Assembly (NCBI RefSeq): GCF_002112505.1
Contig: NZ_NEHW01000004.1
Coordinates: forward strand, 186,001 to 250,000
Reading direction: 5' to 3'
Length of the DNA stretch: 64,000 nt
From: Pseudomonas sp. R28(2017)
GTDB lineage: Bacteria; Pseudomonadota; Gammaproteobacteria; Pseudomonadales; Pseudomonadaceae
Program-made: the position numbers and the translations under genes
Part shown: one piece after another, positions 12,386 to 22,368 of the stretch
Numbering within the stretch: the first letter of the stretch is position 1
Layout of the letters: every line of letters begins with the position of its first letter
The notes under the pieces: model-generated
Database searches by the model: none
Told to the model about the DNA's origin: nothing
The model's input: only the letters and a program-made list of their open reading frames with translations

Positions 12386-13018
12386 ATGACCTATCAATTG
12401 ATTATCGGCGACAAGCTATATTCCTCCTGGTCGCTGCGTGGCGCCTTGGCCCTCGAGCTGGCTGGCGTGCCATACGAAGAATCGCTGATCAAACTGAACC
12501 AGCCCGACACCCGCAAGCGCATCCTCGAATTCTCCGCCACCGGCAAGGTGCCGCTGCTCAAGACCGAGCACGGGGTGATCGCCGATTCCCTGGCCATCGC
12601 CGAATACCTCAACGAACGCCACCCCGAGGCCCAGCTGTGGCCGGCCGATGTGGCCGCCCGTGCCCAGGCTCGTTCGGCCTGCGCGCAGATGCACAGCGGC
12701 TTCTTCGCCCTGCGCGGTGCCATGTCGTTCGACCTGACCCGTGACCAGGCGCTGGAGAACATCCCGCTGGACGTGCAAGTGGACATTGACCGTATCGTCG
12801 CGCTGTGGTCCGAGTGCCGCCTGGTCGCCAAGGACAGCGGGCCGTTCCTGTTCGGCAAACCGACCCTGGCCGATGCCTTCTTCGCCCCGGTGGCGGTGCG
12901 CCTGCGCACCTACCGCGTGGAAGTGCCTGCTGAGGCCGCCACCTATATCGAAACCATTTACCAGTGGCCGGCCTTCCAGGCCTGGCAGCAAGCTGGCCTG
13001 GCGGAGTGTGAAGGTTGA
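12386..13018 (+). CDS. Glutathione S-transferase family protein
   Basis: A 210-residue soluble thioredoxin-fold plus helical protein of the GST superfamily. The N-terminal YSSWSLRGALALELAGVPYEE carries the predicted glutathione-activating Ser, VPLLKTEHGVIADSLAIAEYL contains the cis-Pro and the glutathione gamma-glutamyl-binding Asp-Ser pair, and an all-helical C-terminal domain follows. An in-frame ATG at 12317 lies inside the REP element and is not credible. The stop overlaps the start of the Nudix-ThiE gene, so the two are co-translated. Substrate unknown. Confidence 0.88.
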   Translation: MTYQLIIGDKLYSSWSLRGALALELAGVPYEESLIKLNQPDTRKRILEFSATGKVPLLKTEHGVIADSLAIAEYLNERHPEAQLWPADVAARAQARSACAQMHSGFFALRGAMSFDLTRDQALENIPLDVQVDIDRIVALWSECRLVAKDSGPFLFGKPTLADAFFAPVAVRLRTYRVEVPAEAATYIETIYQWPAFQAWQQAGLAECEG

Positions 13019-13956
13019 AACGGATTCATGTTGTAGCCGCGGTGATCCGCGGTGCTGACGGGCGCATTCTGATTGCGCGCCGCGCCGATACCCAGCACCA
13101 GGGTGGCCTGTGGGAATTCCCTGGCGGCAAGGTGGAAGAAGGCGAAGGCGTCGAAGCGGCGCTGGCCCGTGAGCTGCGTGAAGAACTGGGCATTGAGGTG
13201 ACCGCTTCACGGGCGCTGATCAAGGTCAGCCACGACTACCCGGACAAGCAGGTGCTGCTGGATGTTCGCGAGGTCGACGCGTTTACCGGCGAGCCCCATG
13301 GCGCGGAAGGCCAGCCTCTGGCCTGGGTCGCGCCGCGTGACCTGGCGCAGTACGAATTCCCAGAGGCCAACAAGCCGATCGTCGCGGCTGCGCGCTTGCC
13401 GGATCAGTACCTGATCACGCCGGATGGCCTGGGAGTGCCGGCGATGCTCAAGGGTATCCAGAAGGCCGTCGCCAGTGGTATCCGCCTGATCCAGCTGCGC
13501 GCCCCGGACATGTACGACCCCAAGTACCGCGATGTGGCGGTGGACGCGGTGGGCCTGTGCGCCGGCAAGGCGCAGCTGATGCTCAAGGGGCCGCTGGAGT
13601 GGCTGGGAGACTTCCCGTCCGCCGGTTGGCACCTGACCGCCGCGCAGCTGCGCAAGTATGCCGCCAAAGGCCGTCCGTTCCCAAAGGAGCGCTGGCTGGC
13701 GGCGTCGTGCCACAGCGCCGAAGAGTTGGCCTTGGCCGAGCAGATGGGCGTGGACTTCGTCACCCTGTCGCCGGTGCAGGCGACCCAGACCCATCCCGAG
13801 GCGGTACCGCTGGGGTGGGATGAGGCGCAACGGCTGATTGCCGGGTTCAACCAGCCGGTGTATCTGCTGGGTGGGGTGGGGCCGGGTGAGCGGGAAAAGG
13901 CCTGGGAAGCCGGAGCCCAAGGTGTCGCCGGGATCCGCGCGTTCTGGCCGGAATAA
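13015..13956 (+). CDS. Nudix hydrolase fused to ThiE-like domain (MutT-like)
   Basis: The start is a TTG whose last two bases form part of the GST stop codon (TTGA). Residues 1 to about 130 are a MutT-type Nudix domain with an intact box: GGKVEEGEGVEAALARELREE with the REXXEE core at REELREE-like spacing, expected to hydrolyse 8-oxo-dGTP or another nucleotide. Residues about 135-313 resemble thiamin-phosphate synthase (YLITPDG..., IRLIQLRAP, GWHLTAAQL, SCHSAEELALAEQMGVDFVTLSPV, LLGGV) but several phosphate and metal residues of true ThiE are not obvious, so that half may not make thiamin phosphate. This architecture is known in gamma-proteobacteria. Confidence 0.85.
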   Translation: MKRIHVVAAVIRGADGRILIARRADTQHQGGLWEFPGGKVEEGEGVEAALARELREELGIEVTASRALIKVSHDYPDKQVLLDVREVDAFTGEPHGAEGQPLAWVAPRDLAQYEFPEANKPIVAAARLPDQYLITPDGLGVPAMLKGIQKAVASGIRLIQLRAPDMYDPKYRDVAVDAVGLCAGKAQLMLKGPLEWLGDFPSAGWHLTAAQLRKYAAKGRPFPKERWLAASCHSAEELALAEQMGVDFVTLSPVQATQTHPEAVPLGWDEAQRLIAGFNQPVYLLGGVGPGEREKAWEAGAQGVAGIRAFWPE

Positions 13957-13958
13957 CT

Positions 13959-14078
13959 GGGGCCGCGCTGCGGCCCATTCGCGGGCAAGCCCGCCCCCAC
14001 AGGTACAGCGCCGGATTCGAACGATGCGCCGTACCTGTGGGAGCGGGCTTGCCCGCGAATGGGCTGCAAAGCAGCCCC
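13959..14078. repeat. REP inverted pair B
   Basis: Inverted REP units (ATTCGCGGGCAAGCCCGCC at about 13978 and its mirror ending near 14060) with a 35-base spacer and outer hairpins GGGCCGC/GCGGCCC and GGGGCTGCAAAGCAGCCCC. The left unit has one base change (CCCGCCCCC instead of CCCGCTCCC). It lies between convergent genes and probably serves as their 3' end structure. Confidence 0.88.
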
Positions 14079-14085
14079 GGTGATA

Positions 14086-14652
14086 TCAGCCCTGAGGCTT
14101 CTCTGCAGGCTGCCACAGCACCTCTGCAACACCTTGCCGCCGCCCGATGATCCGCGCCGCCACAAACAGCAGATCGGAAAGCCGGTTGATATACGCCAAC
14201 CCAACCCCCGCCAACGGTTCCAGCGCATTCAACTGCTGGCACCGCCGCTCCGCGCTCCGCGCCAGGCTGCGGCACACATGGGCCTGCGCCACCAGCGTCG
14301 AACCACTGGGCAGAATGAAATTCTTCAGTGGTCCCAGTTCCTCGTTCCATATATCGATCGCTGCCTCCAGCCGCTCCACCTCTGCCTGGTTCAAGGCCTG
14401 GTAGCTGGGCATCGCCAACTCGCCGCCAAGGTCGAACAAGCGATGCTGGCAAGGCGCCAGAACGTTGCTCACTTCTTCCAGCCCCTGCTCGGCAAGGCCC
14501 GCCAGCAACAGCCCGAGCTGGCTGTTGAGGCTGTCCACCTCGCCGATCGCTTCGACCCGCGGGTGGTCCTTGGGCACCCGCCGCCCGTCGCCCAGGCCGG
14601 TCTCGCCCTGGTCGCCAGTGCGGGTGTAGATCTTCGACAGGCGATAGCCCAT
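14086..14652 (-). CDS. Cob(I)yrinic acid a,c-diamide / cobalamin adenosyltransferase, PduO type
   Basis: Transfers the 5'-deoxyadenosyl group of ATP to cob(I)alamin. The 188 residues show the PduO-family N terminus IYTRTGDQGETGLGDGRRVPK (phosphate-binding loop), the helical-bundle segment HRLFDLGGELA, and the signature CRSLARSAERR. The gene begins one base after the preceding sensor kinase stop on the minus strand, so they are co-transcribed. Family assignment is firm; which cobamide it serves is not visible here. Confidence 0.9.
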   Translation of the reverse strand: MGYRLSKIYTRTGDQGETGLGDGRRVPKDHPRVEAIGEVDSLNSQLGLLLAGLAEQGLEEVSNVLAPCQHRLFDLGGELAMPSYQALNQAEVERLEAAIDIWNEELGPLKNFILPSGSTLVAQAHVCRSLARSAERRCQQLNALEPLAGVGLAYINRLSDLLFVAARIIGRRQGVAEVLWQPAEKPQG

Positions 14653-14653
14653 G

Positions 14654-16684
14654 TCATGCCTCCGTGTGGGTCGGCACCGCCGCTGGCGGCTGGCCGAGGG
14701 GCAGGCGCAGGGTGAAGCAGGTGCCCTGGCCGGGCGTGGACTGCACCTCCATCTGCCCCTTGTGGTTGTTGGTGATGATGAAGTACGAAACCGACAGCCC
14801 GAGCCCGGTGCCCTGGCCGATTTCCTTGGTGGTGAAGAACGGCTCGAAGGTGCGTTTGCGCACGGTTTCGGGCATGCCCACGCCGTTGTCCTCGACCTGG
14901 ATCTCGGCCCAGGGTGGGTTGAGTTTGGTGCGCAGGGTGATACGCCCTGGCTCGCTGGGCTGTGGCCGCTGGTGGATGGCCTGGGCAGCGTTCTTCAGCA
15001 GGTTCAGCAGCACCTGTTCCAGCTCGTTGGCGGTGCAGGGCACCGGGCCGAGGTTGGGGTCGAACTGGCGGACAATGGCCTGGCCCTTGAAGTCGAAGCC
15101 GATGGTCAGGTCGAAGTCGTTGCTGGCAATTTCCACGGCCTGGTCGATCAGCGCCGGCAGCTCGCAGGGCGCCAGCTGGCGGTTGCTGCGGCGGCTGAAG
15201 CTGAGCATGTGGGTGACGATCTTGGCGGCGCGCGCGCCAGCCTGCTGAATGCCGTCGAGCAGTTGCGGCACTTCGCGGTTCTCGAGGTAGCGGTTGACGC
15301 TGGGCAGGTCGATGCCCAGTTCGCTCGCCTGTTCCTGGTTGCGCGGCAGTTCCGGCGACAGGCGCCGGCGAATGTTCTGCACGTTATGCAGGATTGCGCC
15401 CAGCGGGTTGTTGATTTCGTGGGCCATGCCGGCCGCGAGGCCCCCGACCGAGAGCATCTTCTCTGACTGCACCATCATCTCTTCCAGCGACAGGCGCTGG
15501 GTGATGTCGTCGATACGGATGACCACGCCGCGGCCGCCACCGCCCATCAGCGGGTAGAAGGTCAGGGCGTAGTGGCGCAGGTCCTCGCCCTTGGGCCAGG
15601 TGACCCGCTCGATCTTCGCCACCCGGTGTTTCTCGACGCTTTCCTTGAGCTGTGGCAGGAACGGCTTGAGCGGCTCGAAGGCGATGAAGATCGGCTGGTT
15701 CAGCGCTTCGTCCAGCGGCGTGCCGGAGAGCACCGTGGCCTCGTGGTTCCATTGCGTGACGTAGAGCTGCTCATCGAGGGCGATCAGTGCCGAGGGCATG
15801 GAGTCGATGATGCTGTTGAGGTAGTTCTGGAAACCGGTGAGTTTCTTTTCGATCTTGCTGCGCACCTGGACTTCCAGTTCCAGCTTGCGGTTGGTGTGGC
15901 GGGTTTCTTCGGCCAGGCCCTGGGCCTGGTCGTAGGCCGTCTGGAATTCGTCGCGGGTGCGCTTGAGCTGCTGCTCGCGGGCCTCGATGCGCGAGAGCAT
16001 GGTGTTGAAGGCTTCGGCGAGGCTGCCGATCTCGTCGTCGTTGCCGCGGGTGGCGCGCAGGGCATAGCTTTCCTCGCGAGTGACCTGGCGGCTGAGTTCT
16101 TCGAGCTGGTTGATCGGCTGGGTGATCAGGCGTTTGATCTGCCGGGCGATGATCATCCACAGCAGGATGCTGAACACCAGGATCGCCAGGCTGGCGCTGA
16201 GCGTGCCGGTGTAGAACGCGGTGGGCAACTCGCTGCTGGCCACCAGCAGCAAGTGTGCCGGTGGGCTGGCATCGCGGGGGATGCGGATCAGCTGGGTGCT
16301 GCGGAACTCCATCAGGCGCCAGCCGTCGATGTTGCGATAGCGCTTGGGCAGGACCAGTGGCTCGCCGTGCTGCAGCTGGGCCAGCATGTTGCCGTCGCCG
16401 CCGTAGACGGCGGCCGCACGTAGCGGGGTGTAGCTGTCCAGCTCCTTGAGCAGGGCCGTGGCGGTCTCGGCGGAGTCGCCGGCACGGGCCGACAGCTGCG
16501 GGGTTGCCACCAGCTTGCCGATGGTCTGCAGCGCCTGCGGCGCCATGCTCTCCTGGGTGATCCAGTAGGCGGCGCTGATGAAGGTCAGGTTGGCCACCAG
16601 CAGGATGGTCACCAGCAGGACCAGCAGGGCCGCCAGCAGTTTCTGCCCGACCGGGAGGTTTTCCAGGCGTTGGCGCAGGCTCAT
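14654..16684 (-). CDS. Membrane sensor histidine kinase (HAMP-PAS-HisKA-HATPase)
   Basis: Starting at MSLRQRLENL (an upstream TTG adds two residues) the protein has 676 residues. Order: first membrane span about 16-36, periplasmic region about 37-175, second span about 180-205, HAMP (ARQIKRLITQPINQLEELS), coiled coil, a PAS-like domain (about 290-400), HisKA with the phospho-acceptor His about 422 in GMAHEINNPLGAI, and HATPase_c with N box NLLKNAAQAI and G boxes DNGVGMP and GTGLGLS. No response regulator gene is adjacent. The same position in P. aeruginosa holds a sensor kinase linked to swarming, as I recall. Signal unknown. Confidence 0.9.
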   Translation of the reverse strand: MSLRQRLENLPVGQKLLAALLVLLVTILLVANLTFISAAYWITQESMAPQALQTIGKLVATPQLSARAGDSAETATALLKELDSYTPLRAAAVYGGDGNMLAQLQHGEPLVLPKRYRNIDGWRLMEFRSTQLIRIPRDASPPAHLLLVASSELPTAFYTGTLSASLAILVFSILLWMIIARQIKRLITQPINQLEELSRQVTREESYALRATRGNDDEIGSLAEAFNTMLSRIEAREQQLKRTRDEFQTAYDQAQGLAEETRHTNRKLELEVQVRSKIEKKLTGFQNYLNSIIDSMPSALIALDEQLYVTQWNHEATVLSGTPLDEALNQPIFIAFEPLKPFLPQLKESVEKHRVAKIERVTWPKGEDLRHYALTFYPLMGGGGRGVVIRIDDITQRLSLEEMMVQSEKMLSVGGLAAGMAHEINNPLGAILHNVQNIRRRLSPELPRNQEQASELGIDLPSVNRYLENREVPQLLDGIQQAGARAAKIVTHMLSFSRRSNRQLAPCELPALIDQAVEIASNDFDLTIGFDFKGQAIVRQFDPNLGPVPCTANELEQVLLNLLKNAAQAIHQRPQPSEPGRITLRTKLNPPWAEIQVEDNGVGMPETVRKRTFEPFFTTKEIGQGTGLGLSVSYFIITNNHKGQMEVQSTPGQGTCFTLRLPLGQPPAAVPTHTEA

Positions 16685-16714
16685 GGGCAAGGCAATGTCC
16701 GTATTGGGTTGGGG

Positions 16715-17719
<1,005 letters not shown>

Positions 17720-17734
17720 TTATGGAGAATACCC

Positions 17735-18220
17735 ATGCCTTCGTTCGACGTGGTATCGGAACTGGACAAGCACGAAGTGCAGAACGCGGTCGACAACGCC
17801 ATCAAGGACCTCGACCGCCGCTATGACCTCAAGGGCAAGGGCAGCTTCGAGTTCAAGGACAAGGAGCAGACCGTGGTGCTGACCGCCGAGGAAGAGTTCC
17901 AGCTCGAAGCCATGCTGGAAATCCTGCGCCTGGCGCTGGTCAAGCGCAAGATCGACGTGAAGTGCCTGGAAACCAAGGACCCGTACGCCTCGGGCAAGGA
18001 AAAGAAACAGGAAGCCAAGTTCCGCGAAGGCATCGACAAGGACCTGGCCAAGAAGATCGTCGCCACCATCAAGGACGGCAAGCTCAAGGTCCAGGCCGCC
18101 ATCCAGGGTGAGCAGGTGCGTGTCACCGGCAAGAAGCGCGACGACCTGCAGGAAGCCATCGCCCTGCTGCGCACCAAGGAATTCGACATGCCGCTGCAGT
18201 TCAACAACTTCCGCGACTGA
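17735..18220 (+). CDS. yajQ: YajQ family nucleotide-binding protein (DUF520)
   Basis: A 161-residue soluble protein with two ferredoxin-like folds. The start [22 protein letters not shown], the block [12 protein letters not shown] and the ending QFNNFRD are hallmarks of the family. Members bind GTP/ATP and in Xanthomonas a homologue binds cyclic di-GMP and acts with a LysR regulator. GGAG lies seven bases before the ATG. Function in this organism is not established by sequence. Confidence 0.93.
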   Translation: MPSFDVVSELDKHEVQNAVDNAIKDLDRRYDLKGKGSFEFKDKEQTVVLTAEEEFQLEAMLEILRLALVKRKIDVKCLETKDPYASGKEKKQEAKFREGIDKDLAKKIVATIKDGKLKVQAAIQGEQVRVTGKKRDDLQEAIALLRTKEFDMPLQFNNFRD

Positions 18221-18333
18221 TCGCAGGGTTGTCCGGAACCCCGATGGCGTAATGATGTCCATGGGGTCCATGGCCGCCGAACCGACGGCGGCCTGCTATA
18301 CGTGTACATGCCGTTCGGCATCAGGAGATGAAC

Positions 18334-19176
18334 ATGGATTTGAACGCTGAAGTCGATCAGCTGGTCCGCCAATCGCAGACCTGGGTCCCCTTGATCATGG
18401 AATACGGCAGCCGCCTGCTGCTGGCACTGCTGACCTTGGCCATTGGCTGGTGGCTTACCAATGTGGTCAGCGATCGCCTCGCCAGGCTGGTGGGTTTGCG
18501 CGTACAAGACCCGGCACTGCAGGGCTTCATCCGCACCCTGGCCAACATCATCCTCAAGGTCATGCTGGCGATCAGCGTTGCCTCGATGATCGGCATTGAA
18601 ACCACTTCGTTCGTGGCGGCGATCGGTGGTGCCACGCTGGCCATCGGCCTGGCGTTGCAGGGCAGCCTGGCCAACTTCGCCGGTGGTGTGCTGATCCTGC
18701 TGTTCCGCCCGTTCCGCATCGGCGACTGGATCGAAGCGCAGGGCGTATCCGGCACCGTCGACAGCATCCAGATCTTCCACACCGTGCTGCGTACCGGTGA
18801 CAACAAGACCGTGATCATGCCCAACGGCAGCCTGTCCAACGGCATCATCACCAACACCAACCGCCAGCCGACGCGCAAGGTGGTGTTCGACGTAGGCGTG
18901 GACTACGAGGCCGATCTGCAGAAGGCGCGCAACGTGCTACTGGAGCTGGCGCAGGACCCGCGCGTGCTGCCGGACCCTGCTCCGCAGGCGGTGGTGGCGA
19001 CCTTGGGCGACAGCTCGATCACCGTGTCGCTGCGCCTGTGGACCAAGACCTCCGACTACTGGGACGTGATGTTCATGCTCAACGAGCATGCCCGTGACCG
19101 GTTGAAGGCCGAAGGGATCGATATCCCGTTCCCGCAGCGGGTGATTCGCGTGGTGCAGGAGACTGCAGCGCAGTAA
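18334..19176 (+). CDS. mscS: Small-conductance mechanosensitive channel, MscS family
   Basis: A 280-residue inner-membrane channel that opens on hypo-osmotic shock. Three membrane spans occupy the first about 110 residues; TM3 is the Gly/Ala-rich pore helix ATLAIGLALQGSLANFAGGV, followed by the beta domain motif FRIGDWIEAQGVSGTVDSIQ and IMPNGSLSN. The ATG at 18334 is seven bases from AGGAG; the ATG at 18328 is too close to it. Length matches E. coli MscS rather than the larger MscK/MscM forms. Confidence 0.92.
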   Translation: MDLNAEVDQLVRQSQTWVPLIMEYGSRLLLALLTLAIGWWLTNVVSDRLARLVGLRVQDPALQGFIRTLANIILKVMLAISVASMIGIETTSFVAAIGGATLAIGLALQGSLANFAGGVLILLFRPFRIGDWIEAQGVSGTVDSIQIFHTVLRTGDNKTVIMPNGSLSNGIITNTNRQPTRKVVFDVGVDYEADLQKARNVLLELAQDPRVLPDPAPQAVVATLGDSSITVSLRLWTKTSDYWDVMFMLNEHARDRLKAEGIDIPFPQRVIRVVQETAAQ

Positions 19177-19191
19177 CGCGATTTGAAAGCT

Positions 19192-19309
19192 GGGGCCGCT
19201 GTGCGCCTCTTCGCGGGCAAGCCCGCTCCCACAGGAATGTCGCGGGCTTCGATCCCTGTGCAGACCTGTGGGAGCGGGCTTGCCCGCGAAGGGGTGCGCA
19301 GCGGCCCCG
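19192..19309. repeat. REP inverted pair C
   Basis: Inverted units CTTCGCGGGCAAGCCCGCTC (from about 19208) and GAGCGGGCTTGCCCGCGAAG (to about 19291). The outermost bases GGGGCCGC (19193-19200) and GCGGCCCC (19301-19308) also pair, so the entire 118-base element can fold as one long stem. It lies downstream of mscS and before a co-oriented transporter gene. Confidence 0.88.
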
Positions 19310-19400
19310 GCTTTTTCAGCTCCTTACACTTGTTCACAGCAATTGCCCGCCATTTCTGGCATATACCCTGACCCGTCCTGCCTGCACCCGATACGCCATC

Positions 19401-20645
19401 ATGAAACCACTGCTATACATCACCCCCCTCCGGGCCTTGTTGTTCGGCCTGACCCTGGCCCTGTTCGAGCTGCTCACCTACCTGGCCAGCGATGCCGTGA
19501 TGCCGGCCATGCCGGTGGTGGTCGAGCACCTGAACGCCAGCCCCGAATACATTCCCCATGCGCTCAACCTGTACCTGCTTGGTGGGGTGGTGCTGCAATG
19601 GCTGATCGGCCCGCTGGCCGACCGCTATGGGCGCCGCCCGCTGCTGCTGGCCGGCTGTGCCTTCTTTGGCGTTGCCTGCCTGGCCACCTATTGGGTGCAG
19701 GACATCGGCTTGTTCAACCTGCTGCGCCTGCTGCAGGGCATCGGCCTGGGCTTCGTGGTGACGGTCAGCTACCCGGCGCTCAACGAGTCGTTCAGCGAAG
19801 CCGACGCGGTGCGCATGATGGCGTTGCTGGCCAACATCGCCTTGTTGTCGCCGCTGCTCGGCCCGCTGGTCGGTACCCTGATGCTGCAGTGGCTGGACTG
19901 GCGCTGGCTGTTCGTGGCCTTTGCCATCGGTGCGGTGCTCTGCTGGTTGCTGCTGTACCGCCTCATGCCGGAAACCCTCGGTGTGGAGCGTCGTGATGGC
20001 TCACGCCTGCCGTTCACGCCGATCCACCTGCTGCCACTGCTCGTCGGCTACGGCCAGCTGCTGGCCAACCGCAAGTTCGTCGCCGGCAGTGCCGCGCTGG
20101 GCCTGGTAGGCCTGCCGCTGATTGGCTGGATCGGCCTGTCGCCGGTGTTGCTGATCCACGATGAGGGGCTGAGCACGATGGAATATGCACTGTGGCAGTT
20201 GCCGGTGTTCGGTGGGCTGATCCTGGGTAACCTGATCATCAACCGCATCGCTGATCGTTACCCGCTGCCGGCCTTGGTGCGCGGTGCGCTGTGGCCGTAC
20301 CTGGCCGGGCTGTGCCTGATGGTGCTGGCGACCTGGTGCTGGCCGACGGTCACCAGCGTGGTCGCGGGCATGTCGCTGTATGCGTTGGGGCTGGGTGTGG
20401 CCAATGCGGTGCTGTACCGCATGACGCTGTTCGCCAGCGAGCAGAGCAAGGGGCTGGTGTCGGCGATGCTGGGGATGATCACCATTGCCCTGCTGGGGCT
20501 GGGTGGCGCGGTACTGGCGATGATCGGGGCAGGGGCGAGCTTGCTGCACTTTGCCCTGGCGGCGGGCGTGGCAGGGGCCTTGGCGCTGTGGCCGCTCTGG
20601 TTCGTGGTAGGCGGGCGGCCTGGGGAAGGGGCTGTGGCGCAATAA
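19401..20645 (+). CDS. MFS multidrug transporter, MdfA-like
   Basis: A 414-residue 12-TM drug/H+ antiporter. The first helix holds FELLTYLASDAVMPAMPVV, which aligns with the MdfA helix carrying membrane-embedded Glu26 and Asp34; GPLADRYGRRPLLLAG is the MFS motif between TM2 and TM3, and LLQGIGLGFVVTVSYPALNESF and SLYALGLGVANAVLYRMTLFAS also track MdfA closely. Expected substrates are lipophilic and some neutral drugs. The ATG follows a poorly defined ribosome site; REP pairs flank the gene on both sides, so it is probably a separate transcript. Confidence 0.86.
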   Translation: MKPLLYITPLRALLFGLTLALFELLTYLASDAVMPAMPVVVEHLNASPEYIPHALNLYLLGGVVLQWLIGPLADRYGRRPLLLAGCAFFGVACLATYWVQDIGLFNLLRLLQGIGLGFVVTVSYPALNESFSEADAVRMMALLANIALLSPLLGPLVGTLMLQWLDWRWLFVAFAIGAVLCWLLLYRLMPETLGVERRDGSRLPFTPIHLLPLLVGYGQLLANRKFVAGSAALGLVGLPLIGWIGLSPVLLIHDEGLSTMEYALWQLPVFGGLILGNLIINRIADRYPLPALVRGALWPYLAGLCLMVLATWCWPTVTSVVAGMSLYALGLGVANAVLYRMTLFASEQSKGLVSAMLGMITIALLGLGGAVLAMIGAGASLLHFALAAGVAGALALWPLWFVVGGRPGEGAVAQ

Positions 20646-20660
20646 TCCTGGTTGCTTGCA

Positions 20661-20760
20661 GCGGCGCTTTCGCGGGCTCGCCCGCTCCCACAGGTACACC
20701 ACTGCTTTCAGGGCAAGTGGAGAACCTGTGGGAGCGGGCGAGCCCGCGAAGAGGCCGGTA
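20661..20760. repeat. REP inverted pair D
   Basis: CGCGGGCTCGCCCGCTCCCACAGG at 20671-20694 and its mirror CCTGTGGGAGCGGGCGAGCCCGCG at 20726-20749, with the tail GAAGAGGCCGGTACAGGC. It lies between the convergent MFS transporter and ampG genes. Confidence 0.9.
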
Positions 20761-20777
20761 CAGGCAGTAGAGCGCTG

Positions 20778-22325
20778 TCAGGGCTGCTCGGCCGCCGGGT
20801 TATCCACCGGCACCTGCTTTCCCCGGCTCACTTCCTGGCGCCAGTGCAGCGCAATCAGGATCAGCGTGGGCACGCCGAGCAGCGCAGTGATCAGGAAGAA
20901 GTCGTGGTACCCGTACTTTTCCACCATCACCCCTGAATACCCGCCGATCAGCCGCGGTAGCAACAGCATGATCGAGCTGAGCAGCGCGTATTGCGTGGCC
21001 GAGAACTTCAGGTTGGTCAGGCTCGACAGGTAGGCGACGAACGCCGAGGTGGCCAGGCCCGAGCTGAAGTTGTCCAGCGAAATGGTCACCACCAGCATCT
21101 CCAGGTTCGGCCCCATGTCGGCCAGCATCAGGAACAGGATGTTGGTGGCCGCCGAGGCCGCACCGCCGATGAACAGGATCGGCAGAATGCCGAAACGCAC
21201 GATCAGCAAGCCACCGACGCCGGCACCGACCAGGGTCATGATCAGGCCGAAGACCTTGCTGACGCTGGCGATCTGGTCCTTGGTGAAGCCCATGTCGATG
21301 TAGAACACGTTGGCCATCACGCCCATGACCGTGTCCGACATGCGATAGGTGGCGATCAGCCCGAGCAGCAACAGGGCCTGCCAGCGGTAGCGGGCGATGA
21401 AGTCGTGCACCGGTGTCAGCACCGGCGCCAGGCCACGGCGGCCCAGGCTCGAAAGGCAGGCCCAGGTCAGCAGCACGTAGAGGATCAGGCGCAGGAAGGC
21501 ACGGTCTTCGAGCAGCAGGTCGAGGGGGGTCGCATCGCCGGAAATGACGCTCGACCAGCCGGTGTTGAACATCTGGGTGAAGCTGGCCGGTACCGACACC
21601 AGCAGGATGATCAGCACGAACACCGAGGCCATCTGGTGCATCAGGCCGTAGCGCGCAGCCGACAGCTGGGTGCGCATCGGCACCGGCGGCTCCCGCATCA
21701 CCAGAGTGGTAAACAGTGCCGGCAGCATCATCACGCCGAACAGCACGTAGGTGCCGGCCCAGGCCTTGTGCAGGTAGCTGAAACCGGTGGAACCGAACCA
21801 TTCGGCAAAGAACAGTGCGCCCGCGGTGGCGAGCAGGGCGGCAACCCGGTAACCGGCCATGTAGCTGGCGGCGAGGGCGGCCTGGCGCTGATCGTCGGCG
21901 ATTTCGAGGCGGTAGGCGTCGACGGCGATGTCCTGGGTGGCCGAGGCAAAGGCCACCAGCACCGCCAGGGCAATCAGCCAGGAAAGGTGTTGCTGCGGGT
22001 CGCACAGGCTCATGCCGACCAGGCCGATCACCACCAGCGACTGCGAGAGCAACAGCCACGAACGCCGCCGCCCCAGGCCGCCAAGCAACGGCAGGCGCCA
22101 CTGGTCGAGCAGGGGTGACCAGACCCATTTGAAGGCGTAGGCCAAGCCGATCAGGCTGGCATAGCCAATCGTTTCACGGGCCACACCCGCTTCGCGCAGC
22201 CACACCGACAGGGTCGAGAACACCAGCATGTAGGGCAGGCCGGCGGCGAAGCCCAGCAGCAAAAGTACCAAGGTTGACGGGCTGGCATAGGCAGCGAGCG
22301 CAGCGCGCCAGGTTTTACGGGGCAT
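20778..22325 (-). CDS. ampG: AmpG, anhydromuropeptide permease
   Basis: Imports GlcNAc-anhydro-MurNAc peptides for cell-wall recycling; its substrates feed AmpR-controlled beta-lactamase induction where ampC is present. The 515-residue protein has the conserved N-terminal GFAAGLPYMLVFSTLSVWLREAGV, YAFKWVWSPLLDQWRLPLLG, GRRRSWLLLSQ and SATQDIAVDAYRLE blocks and about 12-14 hydrophobic spans. It follows an alkyltransferase-like gene by 43 bases on the same strand. Confidence 0.94.
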   Translation of the reverse strand: MPRKTWRAALAAYASPSTLVLLLLGFAAGLPYMLVFSTLSVWLREAGVARETIGYASLIGLAYAFKWVWSPLLDQWRLPLLGGLGRRRSWLLLSQSLVVIGLVGMSLCDPQQHLSWLIALAVLVAFASATQDIAVDAYRLEIADDQRQAALAASYMAGYRVAALLATAGALFFAEWFGSTGFSYLHKAWAGTYVLFGVMMLPALFTTLVMREPPVPMRTQLSAARYGLMHQMASVFVLIILLVSVPASFTQMFNTGWSSVISGDATPLDLLLEDRAFLRLILYVLLTWACLSSLGRRGLAPVLTPVHDFIARYRWQALLLLGLIATYRMSDTVMGVMANVFYIDMGFTKDQIASVSKVFGLIMTLVGAGVGGLLIVRFGILPILFIGGAASAATNILFLMLADMGPNLEMLVVTISLDNFSSGLATSAFVAYLSSLTNLKFSATQYALLSSIMLLLPRLIGGYSGVMVEKYGYHDFFLITALLGVPTLILIALHWRQEVSRGKQVPVDNPAAEQP

Positions 22326-22368
22326 GGGCCAACATCTGCCTCAAATTTGCGAAAACAAAGCGCGCACT

